A stretch of 64,000 nucleotides of DNA from Lentinula raphanica. Its lineage: Eukaryota; Basidiomycota; Agaricomycetes; Agaricales; Omphalotaceae. Position 1 is the stretch's first letter; each line of letters opens with the position of its first letter. The stretch spans positions 186,001 to 250,000 of the forward strand of contig JANVFP010000007.1 in assembly GCA_027919835.1 (NCBI GenBank), written 5' to 3'. Under the pieces are notes generated by a model. That model did not search any database, was not told the DNA's origin, and saw only the letters and a list, made by a program, of their open reading frames with translations. The position numbers were made by a program, and so were the translations under genes. Positions 52,618 through 64,000 of the stretch are shown piece by piece.

Positions 52618-54955
52618 TCAAAATTTATAGCCAACCTTCTCTTCAAGCTCAAACGAGTCTTTCTCATCATCCTTCAACTTAGCCTTTCGTAGCGCTTCGG
52701 CGGCCTCCTTTCTCAGCTCTTCTTCGTCTCCCCTCAAAAGGTCCTTATGCTTGATCATCACTATGCTCACCACGGTCGCGGCCGCCGACAATGCGGCGTT
52801 CAAGTAGAAGATGTTCCGAAAGCCAATTGTGTACCCTTTGTAGAGGATGGTCGCCGCCTGAGAAGAGTCTATATCGAGGCTTGCGATGGCAGTGGAGTTT
52901 GTGAGCAACGAGGGATTGCCGATGACAGTGGTGATAGCAGAAGAAGGGAGTTCAAGATTGACCATTGATTTCTGGATCGCGTTGTTTCTGGAATCGGGCC
53001 ACGTTAGAGAATCAAAGTCATGATACAATGTATACTCACAAGAGCGAGGAAGAAACCGGGAGGGAAATCGCTCCTCCGAGCATACGAAGAAACTGTGAAA
53101 TTCATGTAAGTTAAATTCAAACATCCCACCCACGAAACTCACGCTTCGAAGAGCGGTAACGACGGACATATCCTTCCTCGCTACACTAGCTTGAGCGGCC
53201 ACAGTAGTAGTTTGCATGGTCTATCAGGAGAACTATTCAGTTATGGGCAGCGTCTCCTTAGCTCAACGAACGTACCATGCCATTTCCAATACCGGCCATG
53301 AGCATTGGGATGACCATCATCACTTGGGGAAGGCTCGAGTCGAATACGGAGATGCATCCACACCCGATAGCGGATAAGGCGAAGCCAGAATAGACTATTG
53401 TGCGGTATCTACCCGTATGACTGACAGACAGTCCCTGAGAATATCGATGATGAGATAGTGTTGAAAGGAAGAAGAACAACACACTCACTGCTGTTAGACT
53501 TGAAAGGATTCGACTCAGCAGGAGCGGTAGAGTGAAGGTTCCTATTGAAGTATTAAAAATGATCGTGGACGTATAAAGACTGTTGAGAACTTGCCGGAAT
53601 AAGTGGGAGAATATTGCAACACGACTTGAAAGAACGAAGGTAGGTAGTACAGTGTAGAGAAGAAAACGAATCCACTGCGAGAATATCGTCACCGGCCATC
53701 CGAGAGTCAACAATTTCAGAACGTACTTGGCAAACATGCATAAGTAGACACCAACGACAGTGATATGTTTGAAGATGTGCACTAGCACGACATCAGCCAG
53801 AATGCGCAGAAGATGAGATAAAGGACTACTAGGCTTACTTGGAACGATCGGCAGCTTCGCACCCTTCCATTCCCAAAGGCAGAAGACCACTAACACAAAA
53901 ATACCGCAACACAAGGGCGCGAGAACCATCACAGAGTTCCAAGAATATGTTACGCCTCCCTTGATTGCTTCGATTGAGCAATTTAACAAGTACAACAGAT
54001 AAAACGACTCACCCAAATCAGGGGAAGCATGACGAGGGAGCATCCGCCGAGTGTCATTAGACAACCAGGATAGTCGATGATCTTGAGCTTACTATTGAAG
54101 CAATAAGGAACATGATAGATATAGTATGGATAAAAGGACTCACTCCATGATTCCTCCGGCCATTGGCTTGGACGGCGAAAAGATCACTGCCATGATGGTA
54201 GCGACAACCGAAAGAGGTAGGGTAACCCAGAAACACCACTGGATGAAACCCAGGTTAGAAGATACATATGCACGTCTGAACAAAACTTCGATGACCAACC
54301 CTCCAGCTAGCCTTCTCAGCCAAGGCGCCACCAATGATTGGTCCAATAGCATATCCTACTGCTATCACACCGGCTGAGATACCAACATATTTCCCTCTAA
54401 AAATAAATCGCGCGTCAAGAGTCGTGAACACCGAGAGAACATATCGATTTACCTTTCCCTCAAAGGAACGATATCAGAAATCGTGATCTGCAACATACTA
54501 GTGATCCCTCCTCCTCCCGCTCCTGCGATCCCTCTGCACACGATAAGCTGAACTATGGAGTTGGAGAACCCGGCAGCAAGATTCCCGATGAAGTAAACCG
54601 CCATCGCGAAGCACAAAGTACTCTTTCGGCCAAATATATCGCTCAAACGCCCGTACAACGGCTGAAACGCAGTCGATGCGAGCAGATACGCAGATGGGAC
54701 CCAGGACGACACAGAGCCTGCATTGAACACGGCTGACACTGTAGAAAGAGAGGCAGAGACGATGAGAGAATCAAGAGACGTGACCAGAGCGCAGATCGAT
54801 AGTGCGAGAAAGATGATGATGACTTGTCTGACAGGTAAAAGATTGGTTTGGTCGGTCAATTCATACGAGAGCTTGGTTTCGGATTGGTTCTTGTTGGTTG
54901 GGAGTCCGTCATGGGGAAGACGCGGTAGGTGCGGTAAACTGTCGAGAGAGGTCAT
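52618..54955 (-). CDS. DHA2-type major facilitator drug/H+ antiporter (580 aa)
   Basis: It exports small hydrophobic compounds using the proton gradient. Twelve exons on the minus strand: 54955-54453, 54396-54300, 54238-54144, 54091-54013, 53959-53839, 53781-53727, 53674-53595, 53541-53489, 53434-53276, 53220-53143, 53092-53040, 52987-52618; phases agree. The 14-helix DHA2 pattern is supported by LDSLIVSASLSTV (helix 1), YGRLSDIFGRKSTL (the loop 2-3 motif), GYAIGPIIGGALAEKASWRWCFW (antiporter motif and helix 6) and YLPSFFQVVLQYSPTYSGT. The intron 53594-53542 begins with GC (GCAAGT), needed to keep frame. The C-terminus is a charged helix with many Glu and Lys. Boundaries of exon 4 may be off by one base. 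Confidence 0.88.
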
Positions 54956-56330
54956 TGGAGGATGGCCTGAAGCTCTTCTGATTACAAGACGAACCTATAA
55001 ATGAGACGAGGCTGGTTTCAGGTAATTTCGGTGACAGTCCGTCGCAGATCTGCCAGTAAGGAACATCGGGAGGTACCTAGAGGTACCATAGGCTGGAGTA
55101 GTAGGACTAAGGAGATTAGCATCTTTTGGGGTGCCCCGTCGGTGTCGAATAGTTGTGCTTACTTCGTCTTCATCTTACCTTTGCATATTTGGTTGTATCT
55201 AGCCGATACCAGCGATACTTCGCTTCATTTCTGACTTTATCCCCTCGTTCTCCGTCATGATCTCCTTCGGTTTTCCTTCCTGTTGCTTGATTTCGAAATT
55301 GCAAGTCCTAGTCACACGACAGACGACACCAGTGGGTTATTGTGTTTATCCCAAATGTAAAATTGGTGTCGCAGCGGTCGATAGGAATTGCAGGATCGAT
55401 TTGGCTAGCCAATCTTGTAGTGCACGAAAAGAGTATAATCTCTTTCGTGAAAGAAAAGGGAAAGGCCAGACCAGTCGTCACGCGATATCGGATTCAGCAA
55501 AGGAAGGAGGAAAGATACTTCCGACTTCCGAGATGTTCAAATGTCTGTCCGTAGGTATGACGCGCAGAGGTATCGTATTCACGATATGGAACTGTAGCTT
55601 CAAGTTCAACGTCCTCGTTCCCCATATCGTTCCGGAGGATTTGCGGTTAGATCGCTATTCAGTCATCCTGCGCTGAAAATGAGAATTAGCAAACCACAGT
55701 TCAAAGACCCAATCATCAGTCCACAGTACATACCACTGGCGCATGAAACTCGTCATGAGAACCCCCATCAAATCCTGTCCGGGGATACATCCCAGATAAG
55801 AAGAATGAACCACATTGCAGTCGATCAAGTCTACTTGACGGAGGGATCATCGGGACTCGGAAAGCTTCCTGAGGCTTCGGAAAGACCTTGTTAAATCTGC
55901 AAATTCCAATATTTGCCTGCGGACGAGATGCTTAACGATTTACTGATTGACCTTAGTCTTACGAGATTGTCTTCCAGCTTTCTCCAGTGAGTGATCAGAA
56001 TGACAGGTGTAGTAGTGAGAGGTGGCAGAATTAGGAAGGAAAGGTGCGAGGCTGCGAAACATGGAGATGAGGAACTAGAAGGGGAGTTCTGCGCAGGCGA
56101 GTCATGGGTGTTGACGTTCAATGACCATTGCGAAGAATCGCGGGCAAGCAAAAGAAGATTTTGAGATTTACATCGAAGGTTTATTGAGAGTGTGTTGCAG
56201 GCTGTTGGAAGTGATGGAGACGCGTAAAATTCACGAACTTCAAGAAAGGTTGAGGTTTGTTGGCGGATAAACGGTTCATGAAAGTAGAGAAGAGAAGCAC
56301 GTGCCATAATTATTTCCTCTCCGTTCCGCC
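54956..56330. other. 1.4-kb intergenic region between divergent genes
   Basis: It holds the promoters of the DHA2 transporter and of PAM17. Frames such as 55257-55676 are open but have no recognisable motif, splice context or composition unlike their surroundings. Confidence 0.5.
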
Positions 56331-57295
56331 ATGCAGCGGACGCTATTCATCCAATCTTTTCGATCCTTCAATTGCCATACCATCCCTAATGTCTCGATTC
56401 GAGTCGTCTTCAAAACTCAAACAGCCTCTCAACAATCTCCATTCACCCTAGCAAAAGCAGGACTCGTTCGATTCAAGTCGACGAAAAACGTTGCACAGAA
56501 AACTACGCCTACGCCTACGCTCACTGCAACCTCGTCCGCAACAGCTTCTGAAAAAGCAAAGACAGCTGCTTCTCAAACTTCTACGCCCAAAATCAATGGA
56601 GAGACATTGACCTGGCCTGAATACCTTAACATTCGACGAAGCAAACGGAGATGGCAGAATGTAAGATCATAGAACGCGACTGACATCGAAGATTCGTAGC
56701 TGATTACGTCCTCACTAGTTTGCTGCTGTACCTTGCTCATTAGTAGGTCTTTTATGCGGAGCAGCGTATTTCGGTGGCTTGGAGACGGATCCGATGAAAC
56801 CCATCTTGGTACGCTCTATAACTCATTCAAACAGTCCGCCGATACTCAGACCTTCGCGCGCTTAGGGCCTTGATCCATTCATGCTCTACGGAATCTGTAC
56901 AACTGCGTGTATGGGTGTCGGATACCTAGTAGGACCAACCCTCGGCGCATTCTTATGGCGCCAACTTCCTTCCTCAAGACGCTACGGTAACTTGATTGAC
57001 AAGAAAGACAAAGAGTTCTACGAGAGGATAGCGAAGAATCGGGTGGATGTCACATTGCAGAGTCCTACAAGCCCTGTTCCAGACTATTACGGTAGGCGCT
57101 CTTTACAAGACTGGAGGCTGTCATTGACTTTGATGTGTTTCCAGGAGAGAAAGTTGGTTCGCTGCGTGAATACCGGAAGGTTCGTCGCTATTTATTCTCA
57201 CTGCAGGACGTTTGTCGGAACTAACACGACTCTCGCAGTGGCTTCGTGACCAAAATAAGTACCGAAGGAAAGTTAGTTTCGACGAGGCAGCGTAG
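56331..57295 (+). CDS. PAM17: Pam17, subunit of the mitochondrial presequence translocase motor (245 aa)
   Basis: Pam17 is an inner-membrane protein that helps organise the TIM23 import motor. Exons 56331-56660, 56719-56808, 56866-57091, 57145-57179 and 57239-57295 are in phase. The N-terminal 55 residues are basic and Ser/Arg-rich, a matrix targeting sequence. LTWPEYLNIRRSKRRWQN precedes the first membrane segment (VPCSLVGLLCGAAYFGG), and ETDPMKPILGLDPFMLYG leads into the second (TACMGVGYLVGPTLGAFLW). The matrix-side tail ends in WLRDQNKYRRKVSF. These blocks are the family signature. Confidence 0.92.
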
Positions 57296-57574
57296 AATGC
57301 AGTCATACAATGTTTTGGAATTCTTCCAATACCACATCTTTGTAGCAAACTTTGCAATCCAGACAGCTCGACGCTCGAAAGCTGCACTGGGAAGGAAGAG
57401 GCAAGACATCAAACATGCCTGAAATGCCACATCCGTAGTCATCAATGTATTCGGAATGTATTTCTTTGTGAGTTGCACAATGCATTGTTCTTGAGAGTGA
57501 ACAAGAAAGTCTTATAGGATTGTGGACTGATCATGAGTACAAATTCGAACGACGAAACTTGCGTATACTGTAAT

Positions 57575-57580
57575 AAAAAA
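57575..57580 (-). terminator. RNA polymerase III terminator of tRNA-Thr
   Basis: Six T residues on the minus strand lie 18 bases after the tRNA end. Confidence 0.8.
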
Positions 57581-57598
57581 TTGATTTCATCTGGTGGA

Positions 57599-57693
57599 TT
57601 CCTTCTAGCCGACTCGAACGACTGACCTCGTCATAGACACCCAATACAAATCCCAGTACTAGTGACGCGCTCTACCAACTGAGCTAAGAAGGA
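57599..57693 (-). tRNA. tRNA-Thr (anticodon AGT) with an intron of about 22 bases
   Basis: On the minus strand the acceptor stem TCCTTCT pairs with AGAAGGA. The D stem GCTC/GAGC, the anticodon stem CGTCA/TGACG and the T arm (AGTCG, loop TTCGAGT, CGGCT) all form. The loop reads CT-AGT-A, then an intron beginning CTGGGATTTG, then A and the 3' half of the stem; insertion after position 37 is the standard place. The discriminator is A. Read as inosine at position 34, the anticodon serves ACU, ACC and ACA threonine codons. Confidence 0.9.
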
Positions 57694-57998
57694 TGGAGAG
57701 CTTTTGAAGAGTTCGAAGAGCTGAGGCGTCTACAGTGTACACACAACAGAGGAAATGTTGTGAGCTCACAAAATGTGAAATGTCTTCCATTCGTAAAGTC
57801 CGTGTCAAATTGCATACCCAAAAGCGCTACTTAGTATGAAAGTAACTACTTATTGTATCTGCAGAATCACGACACGATGATGGGCGAGGGTAAAGCAAAT
57901 GTCCAAGCTACTCTGCGTGACGATGCGCAAAGAAATAATCCAGGTAATAAGTCCACGGGGTGTATGGATGTTTGGACGCATGGCAGTACAGTAAGTAT

Positions 57999-58605
57999 TT
58001 AAAGGCCGAGAATGCTTTGCATGGGGGAAATGATACTGAACTGCTCGCTCTGGTCACCGGAATCACCGAACACTGTTGGGAAACCCACTTCGTAAGTATG
58101 AGTTGATTAGTTAGTTCGGGGACATACAGATGATGGAATAGTTGTTTCCGGGAATGACGTCCGAAGGGCAGGTAATGGTGACCCATCCTTGTCTGAGGTC
58201 GAAACCACTAGCGAGAGCTACCAAAGACAGTTTGGTCAATACTCCAAAACCAACACAACACAGGAAAGCAAATGCAACGCACTGGTCTCGGTCAATTGAC
58301 CGTCCTCACCCAGACGTACGGAGGCTCCGTTAGAAATGTTGACGGGGGCATTGGAGGTGTCCCTTCAAGTTCAACAAACATCAATATGAGTAAGTATTAC
58401 CCCCGAGGTCGAGTACAAGCAAAATCATCCCTTACCAAGTAACATTATACTGCTGTCCCTCAGTCCAAATAGTGCTAGCATTAGGCGAAATAATCGTCGG
58501 AGCCCAAACATCCAAAATCATACGAGCCGCGTTGGACACGGGCGAGGCAGAAACTGCGGAGGCAGCAAAAGCCGCAAGAGCAGAAGCGAGGAGCGTGAAT
58601 TGCAT
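57999..58605 (-). CDS. Small secreted Kre9/KNH-like protein, second paralogue (142 aa)
   Basis: Exons on the minus strand are 58605-58436, 58362-58283, 58217-58128 and 58087-57999, in phase and with the same number and placement of introns as the gene at 50100. A signal peptide (FTLLASALAAFAASAVSA) is followed by the Ig-like domain: LDVWAPTIISPNASTIWTEG, YNVTWDTS, LASGFDLRQGWVTITCP, VFGDSGDQSEQFSI. It is longer than its paralogue in the middle loop. There is no GPI signal. The pair shares ancestry but lies about 8 kb apart on opposite strands. Confidence 0.85.
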
Positions 58606-59475
58606 TATGTTGATTCGAGTGAGTGTGTGAGTGTTTGAAGGAGAGTAAGTGTTCTGTCTTCTGGTAGAAGTATTAGTACCGTTGAGGTGAAGGCTGGGGC
58701 GAGTCACGAAAACGGAGGGGGAAGAAGAGAGTCAAGAGACGAAACACGGAATGTGTCGTGGCAACGGAAGGTTTAAATACCTCGCCTGAAAGCCCATATA
58801 GAACCTGCAGTGCCGTTGCAGGCCGTTGCTCGCGAATTTTGGTACGATTTATCATTTCGCGAAACATTCAAATTGTGAATTCAATCAACGCGTTTGGCTC
58901 CACAACATGATGGCTTGGAAGCTCTGGGATTGATCCCAGCTGATCCCAGCTGATCTCTCTCGCCCGCTGCCACCCCGGTCATCGCGTGGACCGATTCATG
59001 AGCGTGAAGGTTTACGCAGCCTCGAGCCTGCGAGGGTATCATGCAGGTCAACTCTTGAGAGCAGTGTTGAACAGAGTTCATCACCACCCCGTTTGTTTGG
59101 CGCATCTCGGAAGTAGTAGTTTGTTACATAACCTGGTTATGTTTTCGACCGAGGTGTTTGGACGGACTGCATTCATGATCATCTGTCAGTACTTCAGTGC
59201 TGTTGGCAGTGTAAGTGAAAGAGAACATCACAGATACCTCAAAGAAACGAGCTTGCCCGGTAGTTTGTCTTTTGAGCTGTACATGTAACACGTTACTCCT
59301 CCAGAACTACGAGAGCCAATCCACAGCGTATTATTTGAGGTGAGAATAATCAAGACAGTATGAACAAGTAAATGAAATGAGAATCCGGTCAGAAATAAGT
59401 TGAAACTCGGAACAATCGAGTATGTGCAGAGACGAAGTATAACAAACAAACTGGGTGAATAAAAACCATGTCACA
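58606..59475. other. Intergenic between two minus-strand genes
   Basis: The left part is the promoter of the Kre9/KNH-like gene. No gene or RNA is apparent elsewhere. Confidence 0.5.
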
Positions 59476-61986
59476 TCATAAATGAATGAAGCTGGTGTCA
59501 ATTCCGTGTGCAAAGTCCCATATACAAATGCGCTTGAAAGAAAGACGATGAGATTCAATTTTGATCAAGCAGGCAACTGGTACATACCTGATCCTCGCCA
59601 CACGAGACGACCTGCGGATAAAAATCGAACAGTAAGCATATTATCAACTAAATGACAAAGACTGGGCATGAAACCCGACTTACCTTCGTGCAATCGGAGC
59701 CAATACAAAATATCCTCCCCGTATGTCCACCGGAAAGATCTGCGACCAAAGCGCCTGTTCTACGATCCCAGACCTGCAAAGGGATCATGGATCCATGTCC
59801 ATTGTTCATGAAACGTATATTGAATGATAATCATACCTTGATACTCAAATCATAACTCCCACTCAACACAAACTCATCTCCGAACGCGACGCTCCTCACT
59901 AGATCCCTATGCAGAGTATCCTTATGAACATTCCCATTCCCTGGTCTCCCACTCGATCCAAGTGTAACCAGACCACTATTTCCGCACGTCTGACACAAGA
60001 CAGCCTGGCCTTCTTGTCCGAATGCGAAGGTGGTGTTGACATTATTGTGCGATGCCGGTACAAAACCATATCCTGTAGTCGAGTTCGAAAGATCATTGTC
60101 GCCTGAGAAGACAGTCTGTGATGGGAGGAAAGTCGAGGGCAAGGGAAGGGGAGCAGATTGGGAACTCGAGGCCGTAGCGCCAGTTGATCCTGGAAGATTA
60201 TCGTGATCTGGTGAAGTAGACCAGCCTTGTAGAGTCGTGATATCGAATAGGCGAAGATGTTTATCTGATGAACCAGAAAGCACATAGGGAGGTTTGAAAT
60301 CAATGGATGCGATACTTTTGGAAATCTGTCAGCTACATGCGATTCTTTGAAGATAAAGAAGAGGCATTTACCCTCTGCTGTGGTGATTCTCGAACGTACG
60401 CAAGGGGTTTCCAGTGTTAGCATCCCACAACCTGATTGAACGATCACCAGAACCAGAGACAATCAGTGTATCCGATATGGCCACCGCATTAACAGCAGCT
60501 CGGTGTGCATTTAACACAAACTGCGGTGCTAGATCAGGGAAGAGGTATGTCCGAACACTTTTGTCTGATTGACAAATGAGCATAGGTGATGATCATGATT
60601 GAGCAGAGATGAAACAAACCTTTTGAACAAGAGACTAACCGTTTCTGATCAAAGCGCACACAAAGGACGCTGTCTTCATGATCAGAGATGACTTTTATGG
60701 CTTTATTCTTCTCCAGATCCCACACAACAACTTTGCGATCGCTACCTGCACTAGCAAGGATCCCATTATACACGCATATGCTGAGGACTGAGCTTGTATG
60801 AATCCCGCTGATGACTCTTTCCACAAGACCCGTCGATAGATTCCATTCTCTGATTGTCTTATCTCGCGATCCAGTGAACAACACTTGCACACCAGACGAG
60901 GGATAAGTGTACAGTTGAAGACAGTAGATCGTGTTCGTATGCGAGTTATTGGGTGCGCCTCGGGTTTGCAGGGCGGATAAGCGATAAGAAGATGCGAGTA
61001 GACGTTTTTGGAGTTTCATGTGAGTTTGATGGAGGAGTTTGTAGTTTGGTTTCGATGAAGGAGATGCTGATATCGAACTGAGAAGTGAAGGAGCTGAATG
61101 ACGCGCCGTTGTTCGAGGGCGCGTGCCAGGTAGTTTTTGGGACGATGAAGGATAAACACTGTTACCAGGAGGATAAACGCTAGCTCGGTTTCTACTTGAA
61201 GTAGATGGAAGCATATTCGAGGATGTGGATGCAATCGTCTGCTCAACACCTGCAAACGACATGGACGCAAACCCTGAATCGAGCTCTGCATGCATCATTG
61301 TCAACTCAGCTTTAGCAGCATCAAGCTCGCTCATCATCAGAGTATCAGCAACTTCTTCCTCTTCGGCTTCTTCATCCGAATCTCCCATGCCTTCATCGTC
61401 TGAGTTATTCCAAGTGTCTGAGGAGGTACCTAGGCCGGACTGAGCGAAAGGTGAAGGAAACTTGGGTGGCGGTCGCCATGACCAGCCACGAGATTCACAG
61501 AGTGTTTTCCAGAGTGATTGATCATTGGCGAGGATGTTCCAGCGTTGGCAGACGAGAGCACAGGCGAGTAATGCTGGGAAAGGGAGGTAGGAGAATATTT
61601 GGAGGGATACCTCGGCTGGCAAGGACTATGATAAGGTGAAGGTTCAAGTCAGTACCATTCACAGAGCTGAGGCAATGAGCAGATGAGAAGCGACTTACCC
61701 CCACAACATCAAACTGCAACAATGGCGCGAGCCGCCTTTGTATGGTTGCGAGACGAGCCCTGGGTAGAGAAGCAAGGAGTTGATACGCTAAATCTGTTAA
61801 ACAATCGGTCTTCAGGGTTTTGCATCCAGAGTATCGCAAGCAAGATGATATACCCTCGCGCTCCTGAACGGAACTCAGCCCTGAAAGCAAGTCAATATCT
61901 TGATTGGGCGTTGGAAGTGGTTGGTTGAAGATATCTTCATCGTTGTATCCTTCATCAACTACGTGTTGGAGGTTGATAGACGCCAT
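59476..61986 (-). CDS. F-box and WD40-repeat protein (711 aa), likely SCF ubiquitin ligase adaptor
   Basis: Such proteins bring phosphorylated substrates to SCF ubiquitin ligases. Seven exons on the minus strand: 61986-61699, 61625-60620, 60564-60372, 60314-59837, 59773-59684, 59611-59588, 59532-59476, all in phase. A short N-terminal helical part (DLAYQLLASLPRARLATIQRRL) precedes the F-box at residues 97-140 (LPAEVSLQIFSYLPFPALLACALVCQRW). An acidic and Ser-rich linker follows. About seven WD repeats occupy the last 400 residues, for example VLFTGSRDKTIREWNLSTG, LASAGSDRKVVVWDLEKN, VSGSGDRSIRLWDANTG and VLSGSYDLSIKVWDRRTG. One repeat is split by a Ser/Pro-rich insertion. The domain order is that of Cdc4, Met30 and beta-TrCP; I cannot choose among them. 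Confidence 0.9.
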
Positions 61987-62810
61987 TTAGTAGGCAGCCG
62001 AGGGCGCGAGTTGCAGATGTGGTTGCTGAGGATAGGTGAAGAGGATTGATACGACGGACGTGTTGCAGCTCGTCGCCGTTGCAGTTTGATCGTTTGATTG
62101 GGCGCCTGTTTCCGGTTTCCGGGATCAAGGATCTCACGTGCCGACACTCCGATAGCTTCTACCTCAACTTGGTCTTCTAAGTTCTTCGTTCAAAGCCTAG
62201 GTATTCCTCAACGTTGGATGCTAAATAGGTACATACACAGTGCTCAGATTGCTGAACTATGCTAGGCCACAACAATCGAGCAAACCCCATTGCATTTCAG
62301 TTAAAAAGACGATCGAAGGACAATTTACCACTGGCCATGGGTACTAGTAGGGTGAGGTAGGAAGGCAGAGGAAGGCGTTCCAAGGCGAATTATTGTGGAT
62401 TATTGGACATACGTCCTCACATCTAAGTGCTATCCATGAGTCATACAGTGCAGAAAGGCCCACAACAATGACAAGATAGCATTACACATTTGTATACTCT
62501 TAAAACTTCTTTCGACATCGAACAATCTCTAAAGACCGATCTACGACGCCCCAATATCCCATTCGTATAATCCGCACATGCGTCTTGTATTTCGCATTCA
62601 TCAAAGGACACTGCCCAATCTATATGGACCCGAGAGGCGAGGGGACGTAGATAGATCGTGGGTGTTCAGAATCATTAGGAGGCACAGAAGAAGAAAAGAA
62701 AAAATACGTCAGTGAGAATGCTCAGAAACGAGGATATCCAAACATTAAAAAGCGACAGAATAAGATATAAAGACCGAAACGAAATAAAGCGCAGGCAGAG
62801 AATCGATGCC
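61987..62810. other. Intergenic region
   Basis: It holds the promoter of the F-box gene on the left and the 3' end of AHA1 on the right. No gene seen. Confidence 0.5.
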
Positions 62811-64000
62811 TTAATGGCGATGAGCGGAGAGCATATCAGCCGCGGAGATATAAGGTATAGCAAGGGCTGCGACGACTGTCATGACAGTGATAGCGCCCAC
62901 AGTGAGGCATGTTGTCATATTACTAGCATGAGCTGGCTCGGAAGAAGACTGGTCCCGTTTGGTTTTGGAGGCAAAAGTCGAAGTCGAAGATGGAGATGGA
63001 GGAGGAGATGGGAATAGTCGGACGTACCCAATGGAATTCAAACCATGGATGCTACAAAGAAAGAAACGTATTGGTGAGCATTCCATAAATCCACTCAGTC
63101 ATGTAGAAATAACCACTGACTAATATCCTTCCAGATTTTTTCTAATCTCATCTTCCATACCAAGGGGTACTCCAGCGAGTGATAAGGTTATCTTGGTAGA
63201 GTCTGAGGATTGTTCAAAGGTCGTTGTCAACTGGCCAATGTGTCCTGTTCAAAACATAACATCAGCAAAGTCCGTCCACAGCGACTCCGAGATAGATTAC
63301 TGACCTGATGGCCACGTCGGACTTTGTAATGCCCAAGTCTGAACGATTTTGGTCGGAGGATCTAGGGAGACATACTTTCCCCTGACTCCTCCGCCAAAGA
63401 GCGAGTACTCTGTATCAGGTTTTGCTGCAGACTAGGATATAAACAGGTTCAACGAGCAATAATATCATACGAATGATCAGAACTCACCTGAGCCGGCGCT
63501 CTGGTCCAAGCCGGAATCCTCTTCTCATCCGTGAACAGGCTGAACAAATCATCTGCCGACGCCATGAACGAAGCATCCACAGTGACCGTGGCAGAGTTGA
63601 CAGACGCCTTCGGTTCTTTGGCAGCAGGCTTGGATGGAGCAGGCGTGGAAGAGGAAGAAGACGCCGATGCTGCTGCTGCTGTGGCATTCCCAGCGGAAGC
63701 CGCGGGGGCAGGTGTCCCAGTCCGACTAGGTTCTCCGCTGACCGTCAGATCTTTTCCGTGAGTTTCGATCAATGCGGCGGGGAACCGATTGAAGACTTCT
63801 TCGAGAAGTGGAGGGGCACGCGTCTTGGCCATTGCCACGAGAGCCTCAGCGGCGGCAGAGCTACCGGATGTGATGGACCAGAAGAACTAAATAGCTAGTG
63901 CTCAATAAGAGAGATAGATAGCAGGCTGTGGCGACATACCTGATAATCAGAGGATTTATCTAAGGTGATCTCATGAGAGACCTCAGGAATATCTAAACGG
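62811..64000 (-). CDS. AHA1: Hsp90 co-chaperone Aha1, 5' end outside window, with a hydrophobic C-terminal tail
   Basis: Aha1 stimulates the Hsp90 ATPase. Visible exons on the minus strand are beyond 64000-63940, 63886-63488, 63431-63305, 63244-63121 and 63051-62811, in phase. The N-domain end (PEVSHEITLDKSSDYQFFWS) and the linker (GEPSRTGTPAP plus an Ala/Ser-rich stretch) lead to the AHSA1-type C-domain: VDASFMASADDLFSLFTDEKRIPAWTR, FGGGVRGKYVSL and IVQTWALQSPTWP. After YYIHGLNSIG, where most family members end, the frame continues for about 70 residues: a Ser/Pro/Thr-rich spacer and a membrane-length segment (LTVGAITVMTVVAALAIPYI) near the end. That would make a tail-anchored form. The ATG lies outside the window. 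Confidence 0.88.

Noticed and set aside
52618..58605. Secondary-metabolite cluster around the DHA2 transporter
   Set aside because: No polyketide synthase, peptide synthetase, terpene synthase, P450 or pathway regulator is present nearby.
63590..63720. GC-rich low-complexity stretch
   Set aside because: It encodes the Ala/Ser linker of AHA1.
1..64000. CRISPR array, bacterial operons, rRNA genes
   Set aside because: No regularly spaced repeats or rRNA-like sequence were seen, and gene structure is eukaryotic throughout.

Overview
The window is a filamentous basidiomycete (Agaricomycetes-type) genome segment. Protein genes carry many short introns of about 50-60 bases with GT-AG borders, and several families are typical of mushrooms: a fruit-body-specific-type secreted protein, Kre9/KNH-like secreted proteins, HOP1 with HORMA plus PHD finger, and chromodomain LTR retrotransposons. 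Exon models were built by hand from splice signals, reading phase and family conservation. They are inferences, but phase is consistent across every intron described except at one single-base defect in UPF1.

Bases 1-24600 are an accessory, transposon-dense block. A Ty3/gypsy element fills 1-14320; its 5' LTR is cut by the window edge. Its pol region is split by a reverse-oriented Ty1/copia element (6899-12029) flanked by an exact 5-base target duplication. Next comes a small family of secreted proteins: copy A at 14604, broken copy B at 22566 and copy C at 23469. A second, apparently intact chromodomain gypsy element (15795-22349, minus strand, matching 222-base LTRs, duplication ATATA) sits between A and B.

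Bases 24600-64000 are mostly ordinary genes: a histidine-phosphatase (phosphoglycerate mutase-like) protein, a VCX1-type vacuolar Ca2+/H+ antiporter, a candidate 818-base MITE, the meiotic axis protein HOP1, a basidiomycete Cys/His-motif protein, a fruit-body-specific-type secreted protein, a 2-Cys peroxiredoxin, an alpha/beta hydrolase, the nonsense-mediated decay helicase UPF1, a multi-pass membrane protein, three small secreted proteins next to a DHA2-type drug efflux transporter, PAM17, an intron-containing tRNA-Thr, a second Kre9/KNH-like protein, an F-box/WD40 protein, and AHA1, whose 5' end is outside the window.

The observations most worth checking are: a correctly phased -1 frameshift heptamer between the protease and reverse transcriptase frames of the first gypsy element; a perfect in-frame 162-base duplication in its protease; the Kex2-site-bearing secreted family colonised by retrotransposons; a hydrophobic C-terminal tail on AHA1; and a single-base deletion in the Walker A codons of UPF1 that may be an assembly error. 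I found no single, clearly novel multi-gene system.
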